A stretch of DNA of 64,000 nucleotides from JAYZDF01 sp036337945 (GTDB taxonomy: Bacteria; Myxococcota; Kuafuiibacteriia; Kuafuiibacteriales; Kuafuiibacteriaceae), in NCBI GenBank assembly GCA_036337945.1, contig JAYZDF010000093.1:21970-85969 (forward strand), given 5' to 3'. Made by a program: the position numbers and the translations under genes. Positions 25,170-35,457 of this stretch are shown here, piece after piece. Under the pieces are notes generated by a model, which saw only the letters and a program-made list of their open reading frames with translations, did not search any database and was not told the DNA's origin. Within the stretch, counting starts at the first letter, position 1, and each line of letters starts with the position of its first letter.

Positions 25170-26267
25170 CTAAGTTTTCGCCCCCACAGCGTCTGCGATC
25201 GAACCAAAGCCATCCTTTCGAAGGGCCGAAGCAAGGTAGGTACACAATTTTCTAACGATTACTGGTCCTTCAAAGACGAAACCGGAGTAAATCTGGATGA
25301 GGTTCGCTCCTGCTAATATCCGCTGATATGCATCCTCAGGACAACGAATACCCCCTACCCCGACAATGGGGATGGCACCTTGGAGCTCCCCAAATAAGAT
25401 CCTCGTACATTCCAAAGCGCGCACACCTAGAGGATCCCCTGATATCCCTCCCTTGAATGGTAAGTCGCACTCAAGAACTGAGGCGTCGATTGTGGTGTTC
25501 GTAGCAATAATGGCAGCAAGCTTCGTGTTCTTTGCCATCTGGGCCACCGCCACAAGATCTTCGTCGGCTAGATCCGGCGCAATTTTCAGGAATAGTGGCT
25601 TGGGAGGCTGCTCGTTTTCCGAAGCCAGATTTTGATTTTCTTCATTCAGACGACTAACCAGCTCTGCGAGTTGATCAATTGCCTGCAAATCACGAAGCCC
25701 AGGAGTGTTGGGGCTCGATACATTCACAGTGATATAATCGCAGTGGGACCAAACATCACGCATGGTTTCAATGTAGTCACCAGTTGCCTGGTCGAGTGGA
25801 GTAACTTTCGCTTTACCAATATTTGCCCCAACAGGAATGTTGGTTCGACGTTTTTTGAGCCTTTGAGCAAGCGCTACAGAACCCCGATTGTTGAAGCCCA
25901 TCCTATTGATGATCGCATTCTGTGGAATATGGCGCGCAAGTCGAGGCTTGTCGTTTCCAACTTGACCTTGTCCTGGAGTAACAGTGCCAACTTCGACAAA
26001 GCCAAAGCCTAGAGCGCCCCAAAAATCGATGGCAACTCCATTTTTATCGAGTCCCGCGGCCAGACCAACAGGGGAATCGAAAGAAAGGCCGGCAACTTGA
26101 GTACGAAGTATCGAATCTTTCTTCGGCGCGTACAATCCCGCCATGAGTTTGCACGAGGCGGAGGAAGAGCTGATACGTTCGGCGACTCCAAGGGTGAAGT
26201 CGTGAGCACGCTCAGCATCAAGCTGAAATAAAACAGGTCTGAGGAAGTTATAGCTAATATCAGGCAT
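25170..26267 (-). CDS. pyrD: Dihydroorotate dehydrogenase (quinone), class 2
   Basis: With the ATG at 26267 (the longer frame starts at a TTG), the 365-residue protein begins with the class-2 N-terminal membrane helix region (NFLRPVLFQLDAERAHDFTL). It then has 'SPVGLAAGLDKNG', 'NRMGFNNRG', the nucleophile-region 'YITVNVSSPNTPGL' (Ser as base) and a flavin phosphate loop (VGVGGI). It oxidises dihydroorotate with FMN and a quinone at the inner membrane. Confidence 0.96.
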   Translation of the reverse strand: MPDISYNFLRPVLFQLDAERAHDFTLGVAERISSSSASCKLMAGLYAPKKDSILRTQVAGLSFDSPVGLAAGLDKNGVAIDFWGALGFGFVEVGTVTPGQGQVGNDKPRLARHIPQNAIINRMGFNNRGSVALAQRLKKRRTNIPVGANIGKAKVTPLDQATGDYIETMRDVWSHCDYITVNVSSPNTPGLRDLQAIDQLAELVSRLNEENQNLASENEQPPKPLFLKIAPDLADEDLVAVAQMAKNTKLAAIIATNTTIDASVLECDLPFKGGISGDPLGVRALECTRILFGELQGAIPIVGVGGIRCPEDAYQRILAGANLIQIYSGFVFEGPVIVRKLCTYLASALRKDGFGSIADAVGAKT

Positions 26268-26333
26268 AATGAGCTCTCGAGCCTCGACGCCCAAAATGGG
26301 TGGGCGGTGCGGGAACTCTGAGTGAGTGCACCG

Positions 26334-28691
26334 TCACTTACACTTGAAATCAACCAATGCCAACTCTAAGACTTGGTCGATTTCCTTCACGAGATGAATA
26401 TTTACTTTACTCTTCGTCGTTACATCGATTTCTTCTAGATCAGGCTCGTTCGAAATCGGCAAAAGAATATCGGTGATTCCTGCACGAACCGCTGCCAGTA
26501 TCTTGTCGCGCGTGCCGCCAATCGGTAACACTCGGCCTCTGAGGGTAATCTCGCCAGTCATCGCAACACTTTTTCTGATGGGCTTTCCGGTCAGTACAGA
26601 AACCAAAGTTGTCACCATAGTGATCCCGGCAGAAGGTCCGTCTTTCGGAATCGCTCCTTGTGGTACGTGGATATGGAATTCGTTTTTCTCGAACAAATCA
26701 AGATTAATCCCAAACCGCTCCGCATTGGCTCGCACATGTGACAGTGCTGCCTGGGCCGACTCCTTCATGACTTTGCCCAATTGGCCTGTCAAAGTGAGTC
26801 CGCCCTTTCCTGGCATGTACACGGACTCAATGTGCAAGATCGCTCCGCCGACCTGAGTCCATGCAAGACCGGTCGCTAATCCTACGCGATCTTCTTCATC
26901 CGGTTTATCCGGATCATGATGTCGCGAACCTAAATATTTATTGACGCTCTTCCGTGAAACACGGACCGAATTTGTATGACCCTCGGCAAATCGTCGGGCA
27001 ACCTTTCTACAGACAGCGGAGATTTGGCGTCCGAGGCTTCGAACTCCTGCTTCTCTGGTATATGACTCAATGATGTACTCAAGCGCACGTTGATTGAAGG
27101 TGAGTTGCCGTACATCGAGTCCGCAATCGGCACGATTTTTCGGAATAAGATAACGCCTCGCGATCTCTGTCTTCTCTCGGAGTGAATATCCCGGCAGGCG
27201 AATAACTTCCATTCTATCAAGTAATGGTGACGGAATTGTGTCTGTCAAATTGGCTGTCGAAACCCACATAACGCGCGACAAATCGAAATCAAGATTCAGA
27301 TAATGATCGCGAAACGCAGAATTCTGTTCGGCGTCAAGCACTTCAAGGAGGGCTGCGGCGGGGTCACCACGAGAATCCGTTCCCATTTTATCGATTTCAT
27401 CGAGTAGTAGAACAGGGTTTTTTGTCTTTGCTTGTTTCAGCGCTGAGATTATCCGACCAGGCATCGCTCCAACATAGGTGCGACGATGTCCTCTAATCTC
27501 CGATTCGTCCCGTACACCACCAAGCGAAATTCGAACAAACTCACGACCCAAAGCTTTGGCTATGCTTCTTCCGAGACTTGTTTTTCCGACCCCCGGCGGT
27601 CCTGCAAAGCAAAGTATTGGGCCCTGATGATCGCGTTTCATCTTTAGGACACCAAGGTATTCTAAAATCCGATCTTTTATTTTTGCGAGACCATAATGAT
27701 CCTCATCTAAAATCGTTTTCGCTCGAACCAAGTCGAGTTGATCTTCACTCTCTATCGCCCATGGTAAATCAGCTAGCAGGTCTAGGTAGGTCCTCAGCAC
27801 AGCGGCTTCCGAGGCTTCCGCATGCATTTTCTCTAAACGGCTTATTTGTTTATCCGCTTCTTTTTGCGCCGAAGGCGGAAGTTGCGCGTCCTTTATCTTT
27901 TCCCGCAACTCTTGAATTTCAGCTTGTTTTGTATCGGCGTCACCAAGTTCACTCTGAATTTGCTTAAGCTGTTCGCGAAGAAAATATTCTCGCTGTGCAC
28001 GAGTCATCGTCTCCTTAGCCTGCGTTTGAATTTTCTTCTTCCAGGCAACGACCTCAACTTCTTTTGCGAGCAATTCGTTAACCTGACGCAATCGGGCTAA
28101 TGTGGAGCCAATCTGCAGAACACTCTGAGCTTCTGCGACCTTGAGCGCGAGATTTGAAGCCACTAAGTCAGCTAATGCACCGGGGTCCGTCAGACCCATA
28201 AGGACTGTCATCACGTCCTGAGGCAAACCTTTACCGACATCGAGAAGACGGGAAAGCGATTCCTTTACCGCCCGCATCATTCCTTCGACTTCTGCAACTT
28301 CTCCTGCGTTCTGCTCACGTTCTACTTCTGTTTTTACCAATATGGCGGGCGCGGTTTTTACGAAATCCTGGATCTTGGCTCTTCTTAGACCTTGAACAAG
28401 GACCTTTAGCTGGCCATCTGCTAGCTTGCGTGTTCTCAGAATTTTTCCGATCGTTCCATAGGTGTAAAGGTCATTGGGGCTAGGTTCATCGGCACCGGCA
28501 TTTCTCTGTGCACATAAGAAAAGAAGCTTCTCACTCGCAAGCGCATGCTCAATGGCTGCCATAGAAACATCTCGACCCACGAATAAAGGCACCACCATGA
28601 AGGGGAACACAACCAAATCGCGAATAGGCAACAACGGTAATTCGCTAGGAATCTCATTTACGTCAGAATTTACGTCATGATCTTCGACCAT
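26334..28691 (-). CDS. lon: ATP-dependent protease Lon
   Basis: The 785-residue protein uses the ATG at 28691, which has GGAGG seven bases upstream; a GTG at 28710-28712 is less likely. It has the LON N-domain (about 15-205), a coiled coil, the AAA+ module with Walker A GPPGVGKTSLGRSIA and Walker B PVLLLDEIDK, and the C-terminal Ser-Lys protease domain, PKDGPSAGITM with Lys in GGTRDKILAAVRAG. Lon degrades misfolded and regulatory proteins. Confidence 0.98.
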   Translation of the reverse strand: MVEDHDVNSDVNEIPSELPLLPIRDLVVFPFMVVPLFVGRDVSMAAIEHALASEKLLFLCAQRNAGADEPSPNDLYTYGTIGKILRTRKLADGQLKVLVQGLRRAKIQDFVKTAPAILVKTEVEREQNAGEVAEVEGMMRAVKESLSRLLDVGKGLPQDVMTVLMGLTDPGALADLVASNLALKVAEAQSVLQIGSTLARLRQVNELLAKEVEVVAWKKKIQTQAKETMTRAQREYFLREQLKQIQSELGDADTKQAEIQELREKIKDAQLPPSAQKEADKQISRLEKMHAEASEAAVLRTYLDLLADLPWAIESEDQLDLVRAKTILDEDHYGLAKIKDRILEYLGVLKMKRDHQGPILCFAGPPGVGKTSLGRSIAKALGREFVRISLGGVRDESEIRGHRRTYVGAMPGRIISALKQAKTKNPVLLLDEIDKMGTDSRGDPAAALLEVLDAEQNSAFRDHYLNLDFDLSRVMWVSTANLTDTIPSPLLDRMEVIRLPGYSLREKTEIARRYLIPKNRADCGLDVRQLTFNQRALEYIIESYTREAGVRSLGRQISAVCRKVARRFAEGHTNSVRVSRKSVNKYLGSRHHDPDKPDEEDRVGLATGLAWTQVGGAILHIESVYMPGKGGLTLTGQLGKVMKESAQAALSHVRANAERFGINLDLFEKNEFHIHVPQGAIPKDGPSAGITMVTTLVSVLTGKPIRKSVAMTGEITLRGRVLPIGGTRDKILAAVRAGITDILLPISNEPDLEEIDVTTKSKVNIHLVKEIDQVLELALVDFKCK

Positions 28692-28795
28692 AGCCTTGCC
28701 TCCACAATTCACTTACGCTCAAAAGGCATAGTCTTTCGAGCGCTTAGCTACCGTGAAACTAATTCAGAATTTGAGTTCAATACAACTGGTGCAAG

Positions 28796-30841
28796 TCAAT
28801 CTGTTGAGGAGTTATCGATGTCCCGAGTTTTTTCTGTCAGCCAGAGCCTTAAGTGATTTATATCGCTCACTCTTTGCGTCTTGGGCAATGCCTTCAAAAA
28901 GCGCTGCCCGTAGGAGCGGCTTCGGATGCGGGAGTCAAGCACAGCAACCACACCTACATCCGCACTGGTTCGAATCAAGCGGCCAAACCCTTGTTTAAAG
29001 CGAAGAATCGCCTGCGGGACTTGATATTTTGCGAAACTGCTTTTCCCTTGTTTATCTAGCTCTTCGCAGCGCGCAGCGATCAGAGGGTCACCTGGCGAAG
29101 CAAAAGGTAGACGGTCAATGACAACCAGTTGTAACGCTGATCCAGGGATATCGATCCCTTCCCAAAAACTCGCAGTGGCGAAGAGCACCGCCGGCGTTTC
29201 ATTCTTGAAACGTTCAATAAGAACAGACTTTGGCGCTTCTCCCTGAATGAACGCCGGATAGTTCAAAGACGGGCTGAGACGGTCATACATGACATTCATC
29301 ATTCGCTTTGACGTGAACAACAGCAGCGCGCCGCCATCCACAATGTTGACTAACTCAAGGACGGTTTTTTCGAACTCATCTTGATAAGAAGATTCATCAG
29401 GTTCTGGAAATTGAGCGGGTAGAAATAACGCCGCCTGCTGCATAAAATCAAAGGGAGTATCAAGCTTCTTGGCTTCGGTTTCCTCGGGTGCGCCAACACG
29501 GTTCAGGAAATATGAAAAGCCATCTGACGATTTCGTAGCGAGAGTCGCGCTCGTAAGAATGACGGTTTCATGCTCATTGAAAAGATGCTCGGCAAGAAGA
29601 GTTGAAACATTAATTGGAGATGCTCCGAGCTTTACGACATTCTTGGTTGATTCCCACCAATAAACATAGTCGTCTGAAGGTGACTCAATAACAAATCCTA
29701 AAGAACCCGCGATATCTTCCGCTCGGCGGCAAAGTGACTCGCCAAATGGGTCCATACCTTCGCAGCGAGGCTCCATCTGCGAGGCGAGCAAGCGAAGGTT
29801 TTCGACAAGAGGCTTTAGCTTCTCAGCACAGCTCTTTCTCAAAGAGTCCGCTTTAAACTTAGAACGACCATCAGAAACCGGAAATAGATCAAAAAACTCA
29901 GATGCAACCTTTTCTATAACAAGGAGAAGAGTTTCGAATTCATCGGGGCTCGCAATTCCTTCACACCACTTCGTCACATCGGTCTTGAATCTATCGAGTT
30001 TTTTTGAGGAAACCTCCCCACCAAAGTATGACGACGCGATATCTTCAAGAGCGTGAGCCTCGTCGATGACAATTGCATCACACTGAGGAATAATCTCACC
30101 AAAATTAGAATATCCAGCCAAACTCATAGAGGCTCGCATCGCCAAATCAGCCATCAGGAGATGGTGGTTGACGACAATTATATCGGCAATCGCGGCCTGC
30201 CGACGCATCCGCGTCACGAAGCAGTCGTCGTATCTTGAGCAATCCCTTCCGATACAAATGTCACTTCGCGCATCGACCTCCGACCATACCGAGGAGTCAT
30301 CCCGGAGCCATTCAAGCTCGGACTTGTCTCCCCTGCCCGTTTGAATCGACCAGTCCACTAACTGTAAAAGCTCGTTTTTCGAGCTGATAAGAGGCAACTG
30401 GCTTCGTCTACTTTTTCGTTCAAGTCTTTCTAAACATAAATAGTTTGAGCGCCCTTTCATCAATGCGAATCGTCGTATTGATGGATGTGCAGAGGCACCT
30501 GGGTCTTGCGGGTCTGATTCGATAATCTCCAATCCTGCCTCTCGCAGGATCGTGGCAACAAGGGGCAGGTCCTTTCTTATGATCTGTTCTTGAAGAGCTT
30601 TGGTGTTTGTTGAAACAATGACTCTCTTTCCTGACAGAAGCGCGGGCACAAGATAGGCAATCGTCTTCCCAATGCCTGTGGGGGCCTCAATCGTGGTGCA
30701 ACGAGCAGAGCCGGTCAGTGAGAAAAAAACTTCTTCGGCCATCGCAAGCTGCTGCGGACGCATTTCCCAATCCGGGTGAACCCTCGTAGCCGCCCCCTCA
30801 GGGCCGATTAGTTCTTCTAATTGTTTTCGAACGTCGAGCAT
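28796..30841 (-). CDS. dinG: DinG/XPD-family iron-sulfur DNA helicase
   Basis: The ATG at 30841 is preferred, giving 681 residues; the frame extends upstream into the neighbouring kinase gene, which is not plausible. It has Q-motif/Walker A (IEAPTGIGKTIAYLVPALL), DEAH (IVIDEAHALEDIA), and iron-sulfur ligand cysteines in YLCLERL and CIGRDCSRYDDC. C-terminal motifs are ATASFWEGIDIPG and 'FKQGFGRLIRTSADVGVV'. Such helicases unwind 5'-overhang DNA, R-loops and D-loops. The divergent kinase gene starts only about 40 bases away. Confidence 0.9.
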   Translation of the reverse strand: MLDVRKQLEELIGPEGAATRVHPDWEMRPQQLAMAEEVFFSLTGSARCTTIEAPTGIGKTIAYLVPALLSGKRVIVSTNTKALQEQIIRKDLPLVATILREAGLEIIESDPQDPGASAHPSIRRFALMKGRSNYLCLERLERKSRRSQLPLISSKNELLQLVDWSIQTGRGDKSELEWLRDDSSVWSEVDARSDICIGRDCSRYDDCFVTRMRRQAAIADIIVVNHHLLMADLAMRASMSLAGYSNFGEIIPQCDAIVIDEAHALEDIASSYFGGEVSSKKLDRFKTDVTKWCEGIASPDEFETLLLVIEKVASEFFDLFPVSDGRSKFKADSLRKSCAEKLKPLVENLRLLASQMEPRCEGMDPFGESLCRRAEDIAGSLGFVIESPSDDYVYWWESTKNVVKLGASPINVSTLLAEHLFNEHETVILTSATLATKSSDGFSYFLNRVGAPEETEAKKLDTPFDFMQQAALFLPAQFPEPDESSYQDEFEKTVLELVNIVDGGALLLFTSKRMMNVMYDRLSPSLNYPAFIQGEAPKSVLIERFKNETPAVLFATASFWEGIDIPGSALQLVVIDRLPFASPGDPLIAARCEELDKQGKSSFAKYQVPQAILRFKQGFGRLIRTSADVGVVAVLDSRIRSRSYGQRFLKALPKTQRVSDINHLRLWLTEKTRDIDNSSTD

Positions 30842-30880
30842 TTTGATTCTTGGCTTTATGCTGGTTAGATTCATACCGGT

Positions 30881-33091
30881 TTGGAATTTCCACGTCGACT
30901 CGGTAAATACGAAATTCTTGAGCGCATTGGTGTGGGAGGGATGGCCGAAGTCTTCCGCGCAAGAAAAGTTAAAGATCCAAAACCGGTCAAATTCTATGCA
31001 ATTAAGCAACTCCTAGGCCATTACGCCCGAGACCCCTTGATTGTGTCGATGTTCGTGGACGAAGCCAGGCTCGCAGCTCAGCTTAGGCATCCATCAATTG
31101 TTAGTTTGGTGGAATTTGGAACCAGTGAAACGGGGCAAGTCTACATGGTTATGGAGTATGTAGACGGGAAAGACCTTAGATGGTGCCTTTCGGCTGCAGC
31201 CAGCGCACAGTACTGGCTCCCGATCGAATTCGCTTTATCTGTTGTTTCCTCCGTTTGTGATGGGCTCGAATATGCGCATCGAGCCCGCTCTTTTGACGGA
31301 CATCCACTCAACCTAGTTCATCGCGATGTGAGTCACTCGAATATATTTCTCTCAAAAGATGGAAAGTCGCGTCTCGCAGATTTCGGAATTGCGAGAGCTG
31401 AAGGTCGAAAAAGCAAAACCCAAACCGGTCTCGTGAAAGGCAAGCTTGGATACCTATCTCCAGAACAAGTACGCGCAGATGTTTTAGACGCTCGCTCAGA
31501 CGTATTTTCTGCAGGTGTCGTCTTATGGGAGCTAATCACGCAACGCAGAATGTTTGTGGCTACCACCGAATTCCGAACGATGGTTGCAGTCTGTACAGAG
31601 CCTCGCGTGCCGCCCTCGCAACACCGCGTAGGGATACCTCCAGAGCTCGATGCCCTTTGTCTCAAGGCCGTAGAAATAAACAAAACGGACCGCTTCCAAA
31701 GCGCTGCAGAATTCAAAGAAGCGATCTTAGCTTTGAGCAGACACTTGGGATACACGATTTCTCAGACAATTGTTTCCGATGTGATGCAATATTTATCCGC
31801 GGCAGGCTCGGAACAAGTAACGCCACCTCCTGTACTTGCAGCGGAATATATATCGACTATCAAAGAATGCGACTCCGAAGAAACCACAGTACCACCGTCT
31901 GTTCAGCCACGATCCAGTACGCCTCAACCACAAACAAGCGCTCTCTCTGATTTTGATACAGAGCAATCAAGCGATAGCTTCATCTCGATCGATTGGATGG
32001 AGCCGGAAGATGAATTCAAGCCGGATATGCATCCCGAAGACGAGAACACAGTTTTTGATGCCGTCGACCTGCTCGCCTCAAGGGTTCCCAACCCTAATCT
32101 CGACGATGAGCCACACGCGCTAATCCCCTCTGAGGTTGAGCGTATCGCCAGTGTACAAAGTATCGATGAAGGCGATACTATATTTATTGAGCATAATCAG
32201 AGTCACATCGTCGAGTGTGTAAACTTCGAGTCTCTACTAAAGTCACTGTCTCCCACTTCTTCCGACGACATTCGCTTATCTACTGATAAAAATAACTGGA
32301 TGCCTTTAAACCATTACAACCTACTCACTCACAACGAGTATGGTTCATTTGGGCATGATATCAGTCGACCTATAGACTCAGGAGAGCAGCAGGGATACGG
32401 CCTTCTCGGCCCACTCTGCGAGCTAGCACTCAACGGATTCACGGGACGAATCATCATTGACCGTCCCAGTAAACGATATGTCTTACTCCTTGAGGCTGGT
32501 GGTATTGTTGGACTGAGTAGTTCTTTACCGCAGGACCACATCATGACCAGTCTCGCAGCCGCCCAGCAAATCAAAGGCCCCAGCGGTATTATGGATTCAC
32601 TTCGTGAAGTGATCTCGAAAAAAATACCTCTCGGAGAAGTTCTAGAAAATCGATTTGAAATTAACGAGACGGACTATCATTCATTTCGCTCCGCATGCGC
32701 ACAAGAATTGTTTGGAGAGCTCCTTGTCAGCGGACTTTCTAAATACTCGTATGAACCAACAGACGGATGGCCAGGACTGCAATATTTGGCTGGGAATTGT
32801 ATGCAATGGGTTCTTCCTAAAGCTGAGCGGGTATGGAACAATGTCGAACTATCCCACAGACTCGAACCGTCCTTAAACAAAAACTATTCATTGATGCCCG
32901 GACTCCCACTTGTATTTCGGATGCTTCGGATAAAGCGTGATTCGGCAGTCGTTATAAAGAGACTTACTATTTCAAAAACGATGAACGAGGTGCTCTCATC
33001 ATTCAAAGACAATCCAAGCGTTTACAGTACGGCGCTTCGACTCCTCACAATCTTGAAGGCAACTAACGCCATCACATTTGCAGGAAAGTAA
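30881..33091 (+). CDS. Hanks-type Ser/Thr protein kinase with C-terminal DUF4388
   Basis: The best available start is a TTG (30881); no in-frame ATG precedes the kinase domain. Residues about 8-275 are a kinase: glycine loop GVGGMAEVFRA, catalytic loop HRDVSHSN, DFG, and 'GKLGYLSPEQVRAD'. Residues about 300-490 are low-complexity and acidic. Residues about 504-640 match DUF4388 (LCELALNGFTGRIIIDRPSKR...LLLEAGGIVGLSSS), a PATAN-like module common in myxobacterial signalling proteins. There is no transmembrane segment, so it should be cytoplasmic. It is followed 23 bases later by ppk1. Confidence 0.85.
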   Translation: MEFPRRLGKYEILERIGVGGMAEVFRARKVKDPKPVKFYAIKQLLGHYARDPLIVSMFVDEARLAAQLRHPSIVSLVEFGTSETGQVYMVMEYVDGKDLRWCLSAAASAQYWLPIEFALSVVSSVCDGLEYAHRARSFDGHPLNLVHRDVSHSNIFLSKDGKSRLADFGIARAEGRKSKTQTGLVKGKLGYLSPEQVRADVLDARSDVFSAGVVLWELITQRRMFVATTEFRTMVAVCTEPRVPPSQHRVGIPPELDALCLKAVEINKTDRFQSAAEFKEAILALSRHLGYTISQTIVSDVMQYLSAAGSEQVTPPPVLAAEYISTIKECDSEETTVPPSVQPRSSTPQPQTSALSDFDTEQSSDSFISIDWMEPEDEFKPDMHPEDENTVFDAVDLLASRVPNPNLDDEPHALIPSEVERIASVQSIDEGDTIFIEHNQSHIVECVNFESLLKSLSPTSSDDIRLSTDKNNWMPLNHYNLLTHNEYGSFGHDISRPIDSGEQQGYGLLGPLCELALNGFTGRIIIDRPSKRYVLLLEAGGIVGLSSSLPQDHIMTSLAAAQQIKGPSGIMDSLREVISKKIPLGEVLENRFEINETDYHSFRSACAQELFGELLVSGLSKYSYEPTDGWPGLQYLAGNCMQWVLPKAERVWNNVELSHRLEPSLNKNYSLMPGLPLVFRMLRIKRDSAVVIKRLTISKTMNEVLSSFKDNPSVYSTALRLLTILKATNAITFAGK

Positions 33092-33114
33092 TTTAGCTGC
33101 TGAGGAGTACAATC

Positions 33115-35307
33115 ATGTCTTCGCAATATTTTCGTAACCAAAAAACATTCATAAACCGAGAAATCTCCTGGCTAGACTTCAACCGACGCGTACTGATGAC
33201 CGCGGCGGAGAAGCATGTGCCTCTGCTCGAAAGACTCAAATTTGTCGCGATTGCTGCTTCGAACCTGGACGAATTCTATATGGTCAGAGTCGCGTCGCAC
33301 TTACGTATGCTTGAGCGAGACCAAGAAAAATCAAACCTCTATGACTTGAGCGATGGTTCATCCGAACTCATCGGTGAAATACGAAACATAACAACCGAAC
33401 TCGTCTCTCTCATGAGTGAGATCTTTGAGAGCCAAATTCGACCGGCATTGGCCGAAGAAAAGATTGTCTTCAAAAAGCCTTCAGATTTATCCAAAAAACA
33501 AATTAGTAAAATCAACAACTTTTACCTCAGCGAAGTTCATCCGATTCTTACCCCAATCGCCATTGATTTAGCGCACCCTCTCCCGCGCCTGAGAAACTTG
33601 AGCCTGAATCTTGCTTTACGAATTATTCCGAAATCAAAAATACTCAAAAAAAGAAAGAAAGACAAAAGGAAGACAGGCTCAACTGAGGTCAGGGAATTGT
33701 TTGCGCTCGTTCAAGTTCCTTCTATTCTGCCTCCTTATTTTACTTTCTTCTCTTCTAGCTCTGGACATATTTTCGTCGCATTAGAAGACATAATTTCCTT
33801 GAATGCATTTCGACTGTTTCCTGGTCACGAAATTGTTGAAAGCGGTGCTTTCAGAGTCACGCGCGCTAGCGATTTAGACCTTTCCGATAATGAAGGTCAG
33901 AATATTCTCACATCAATGCAAGATATCCTCAGACAACGAGAGCGAGGACAAACAATTCGGCTAGAGACCAGTAGCTCAATGTCCGCAACTTTACGTAACC
34001 GGCTACTCGATAAAATAAGCATCCAATCAGTTCATACTCATGAATATCCTGATTTTATAATTAAGAAAGATCTCATGCGACTTACCACCGTTGAGCGCAC
34101 AGAATTAAGATACCCTATTCATAAGCCAGTAAGAATTCCGGAGCTGCACTTCGAGCAAAAAATCTTTCGAAGAATGCGAGAGAAAGACATTCTACTTTTT
34201 CATCCGTATGAGTCATTTTCTCATGTCGTTGATTTTATGGAACAGGCTGCTGACGACCCGGATGTCGTCGCAATAAAGCAAACATTTTATCGTACGAGTG
34301 GTGATTCACCTCTGGTCCGTGCACTTTCTCGAGCTGCGGCAAATGGTAAACAAGTTACCGCATTAGTTGAACTCAAGGCGAGGTTCGATGAAGCGAATAA
34401 CATTCAGTGGGCTCAGCAACTTGAAGAAGAAGGTGTGCACGTCGTGTATGGCCTCCTTGGTTTAAAGACCCATGCTAAATTAGCCCTTGTCATTCGAAGA
34501 GAAGGCTCAAAACTGAGGCGATATCTGCATCTTGGAACGGGGAATTATAATTCTTCTACTGCACGATTATACACAGACCTTTCAATCCTGACTTCTAACG
34601 AAGGCATTACGAAAGATGCGATGCTGCTATTCAACGTATTGACTGGTTATGCTGATTTGCCGCCGATGGAACATTTGCTCGTTGCGCCATTCAATCTACG
34701 GGAAAAAATTGAGGAAAAGATTTTCCGAGAATGTGAACACGCAAGAGCAGGCAAGAAAGCGCATATTATTGTAAAGCTCAACAGCATCGCAGATCATGAG
34801 ATCATTGAGAAGCTTTATGAAGCAAGCCGAGCAGGTGTCAAAGTCGAACTTCTTGTACGTGGTATCTGTTGCCTACGACCGGGAATCCGAAATCAGAGTG
34901 AAAACATCAACGTTCGCTCGACAATCGACAGGTTTTTGGAACACGCTCGAGTCTATTGGTTCAACAACGACGGAGCGGAAGAGCTTTACCTGTCGAGTGC
35001 CGATTGGATGCCTCGTAATTTAAACCGAAGAATAGAAATTGCTTGGCCCATTCTCGATGAAAGTATCAAACAAAAAATACTGGATGACATCCTTCGCGCA
35101 GAGCTCAAGGACAATTCATCCGGGTGGATACTAACTAAGAACGGTTCATACGAACAAATCGTACCTCGCGCCGGCGAACTACCGCGACGCCTTCAGCATG
35201 ACCTCATTCAAGCTACAGACCAGCTTCACGAAACTTCTGGGCGGTACTTCAAAAAGGAACTTGCCACTGGTCACCTTTCACGACTCCCTCGAAAGAGAAC
35301 CAATTAG
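33115..35307 (+). CDS. ppk1: Polyphosphate kinase 1
   Basis: The 730-residue protein matches PPK1: N-terminal 'NREISWLDFNRRVL', 'HPYESFSHVVDFM', 'AIKQTFYRTSGDSPLV' and 'LKARFDEANNIQWA'. The region containing the autophosphorylated histidine is LLGLKTHAKLALVIRR, followed by 'YLHLGTGNYNSSTARLYTD'. It makes polyphosphate from ATP. A GAGGAG Shine-Dalgarno precedes the ATG. In many bacteria ppk1 sits beside ppx; that is not the case here. Confidence 0.97.
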   Translation: MSSQYFRNQKTFINREISWLDFNRRVLMTAAEKHVPLLERLKFVAIAASNLDEFYMVRVASHLRMLERDQEKSNLYDLSDGSSELIGEIRNITTELVSLMSEIFESQIRPALAEEKIVFKKPSDLSKKQISKINNFYLSEVHPILTPIAIDLAHPLPRLRNLSLNLALRIIPKSKILKKRKKDKRKTGSTEVRELFALVQVPSILPPYFTFFSSSSGHIFVALEDIISLNAFRLFPGHEIVESGAFRVTRASDLDLSDNEGQNILTSMQDILRQRERGQTIRLETSSSMSATLRNRLLDKISIQSVHTHEYPDFIIKKDLMRLTTVERTELRYPIHKPVRIPELHFEQKIFRRMREKDILLFHPYESFSHVVDFMEQAADDPDVVAIKQTFYRTSGDSPLVRALSRAAANGKQVTALVELKARFDEANNIQWAQQLEEEGVHVVYGLLGLKTHAKLALVIRREGSKLRRYLHLGTGNYNSSTARLYTDLSILTSNEGITKDAMLLFNVLTGYADLPPMEHLLVAPFNLREKIEEKIFRECEHARAGKKAHIIVKLNSIADHEIIEKLYEASRAGVKVELLVRGICCLRPGIRNQSENINVRSTIDRFLEHARVYWFNNDGAEELYLSSADWMPRNLNRRIEIAWPILDESIKQKILDDILRAELKDNSSGWILTKNGSYEQIVPRAGELPRRLQHDLIQATDQLHETSGRYFKKELATGHLSRLPRKRTN

Positions 35308-35457
35308 ATGATCGAGCCCTTCGAGGAGATTTTGCCCTACTGAATGGGACTTTTGTCCTCACTTTTGTCTTGTTTGCTAGAGAAGGCATAAAAATACTGT
35401 GTATTTTCAGCAGCATAAGATTTGGATCTTCATTTGCTGTGGAAGTTACAGAGTAAC

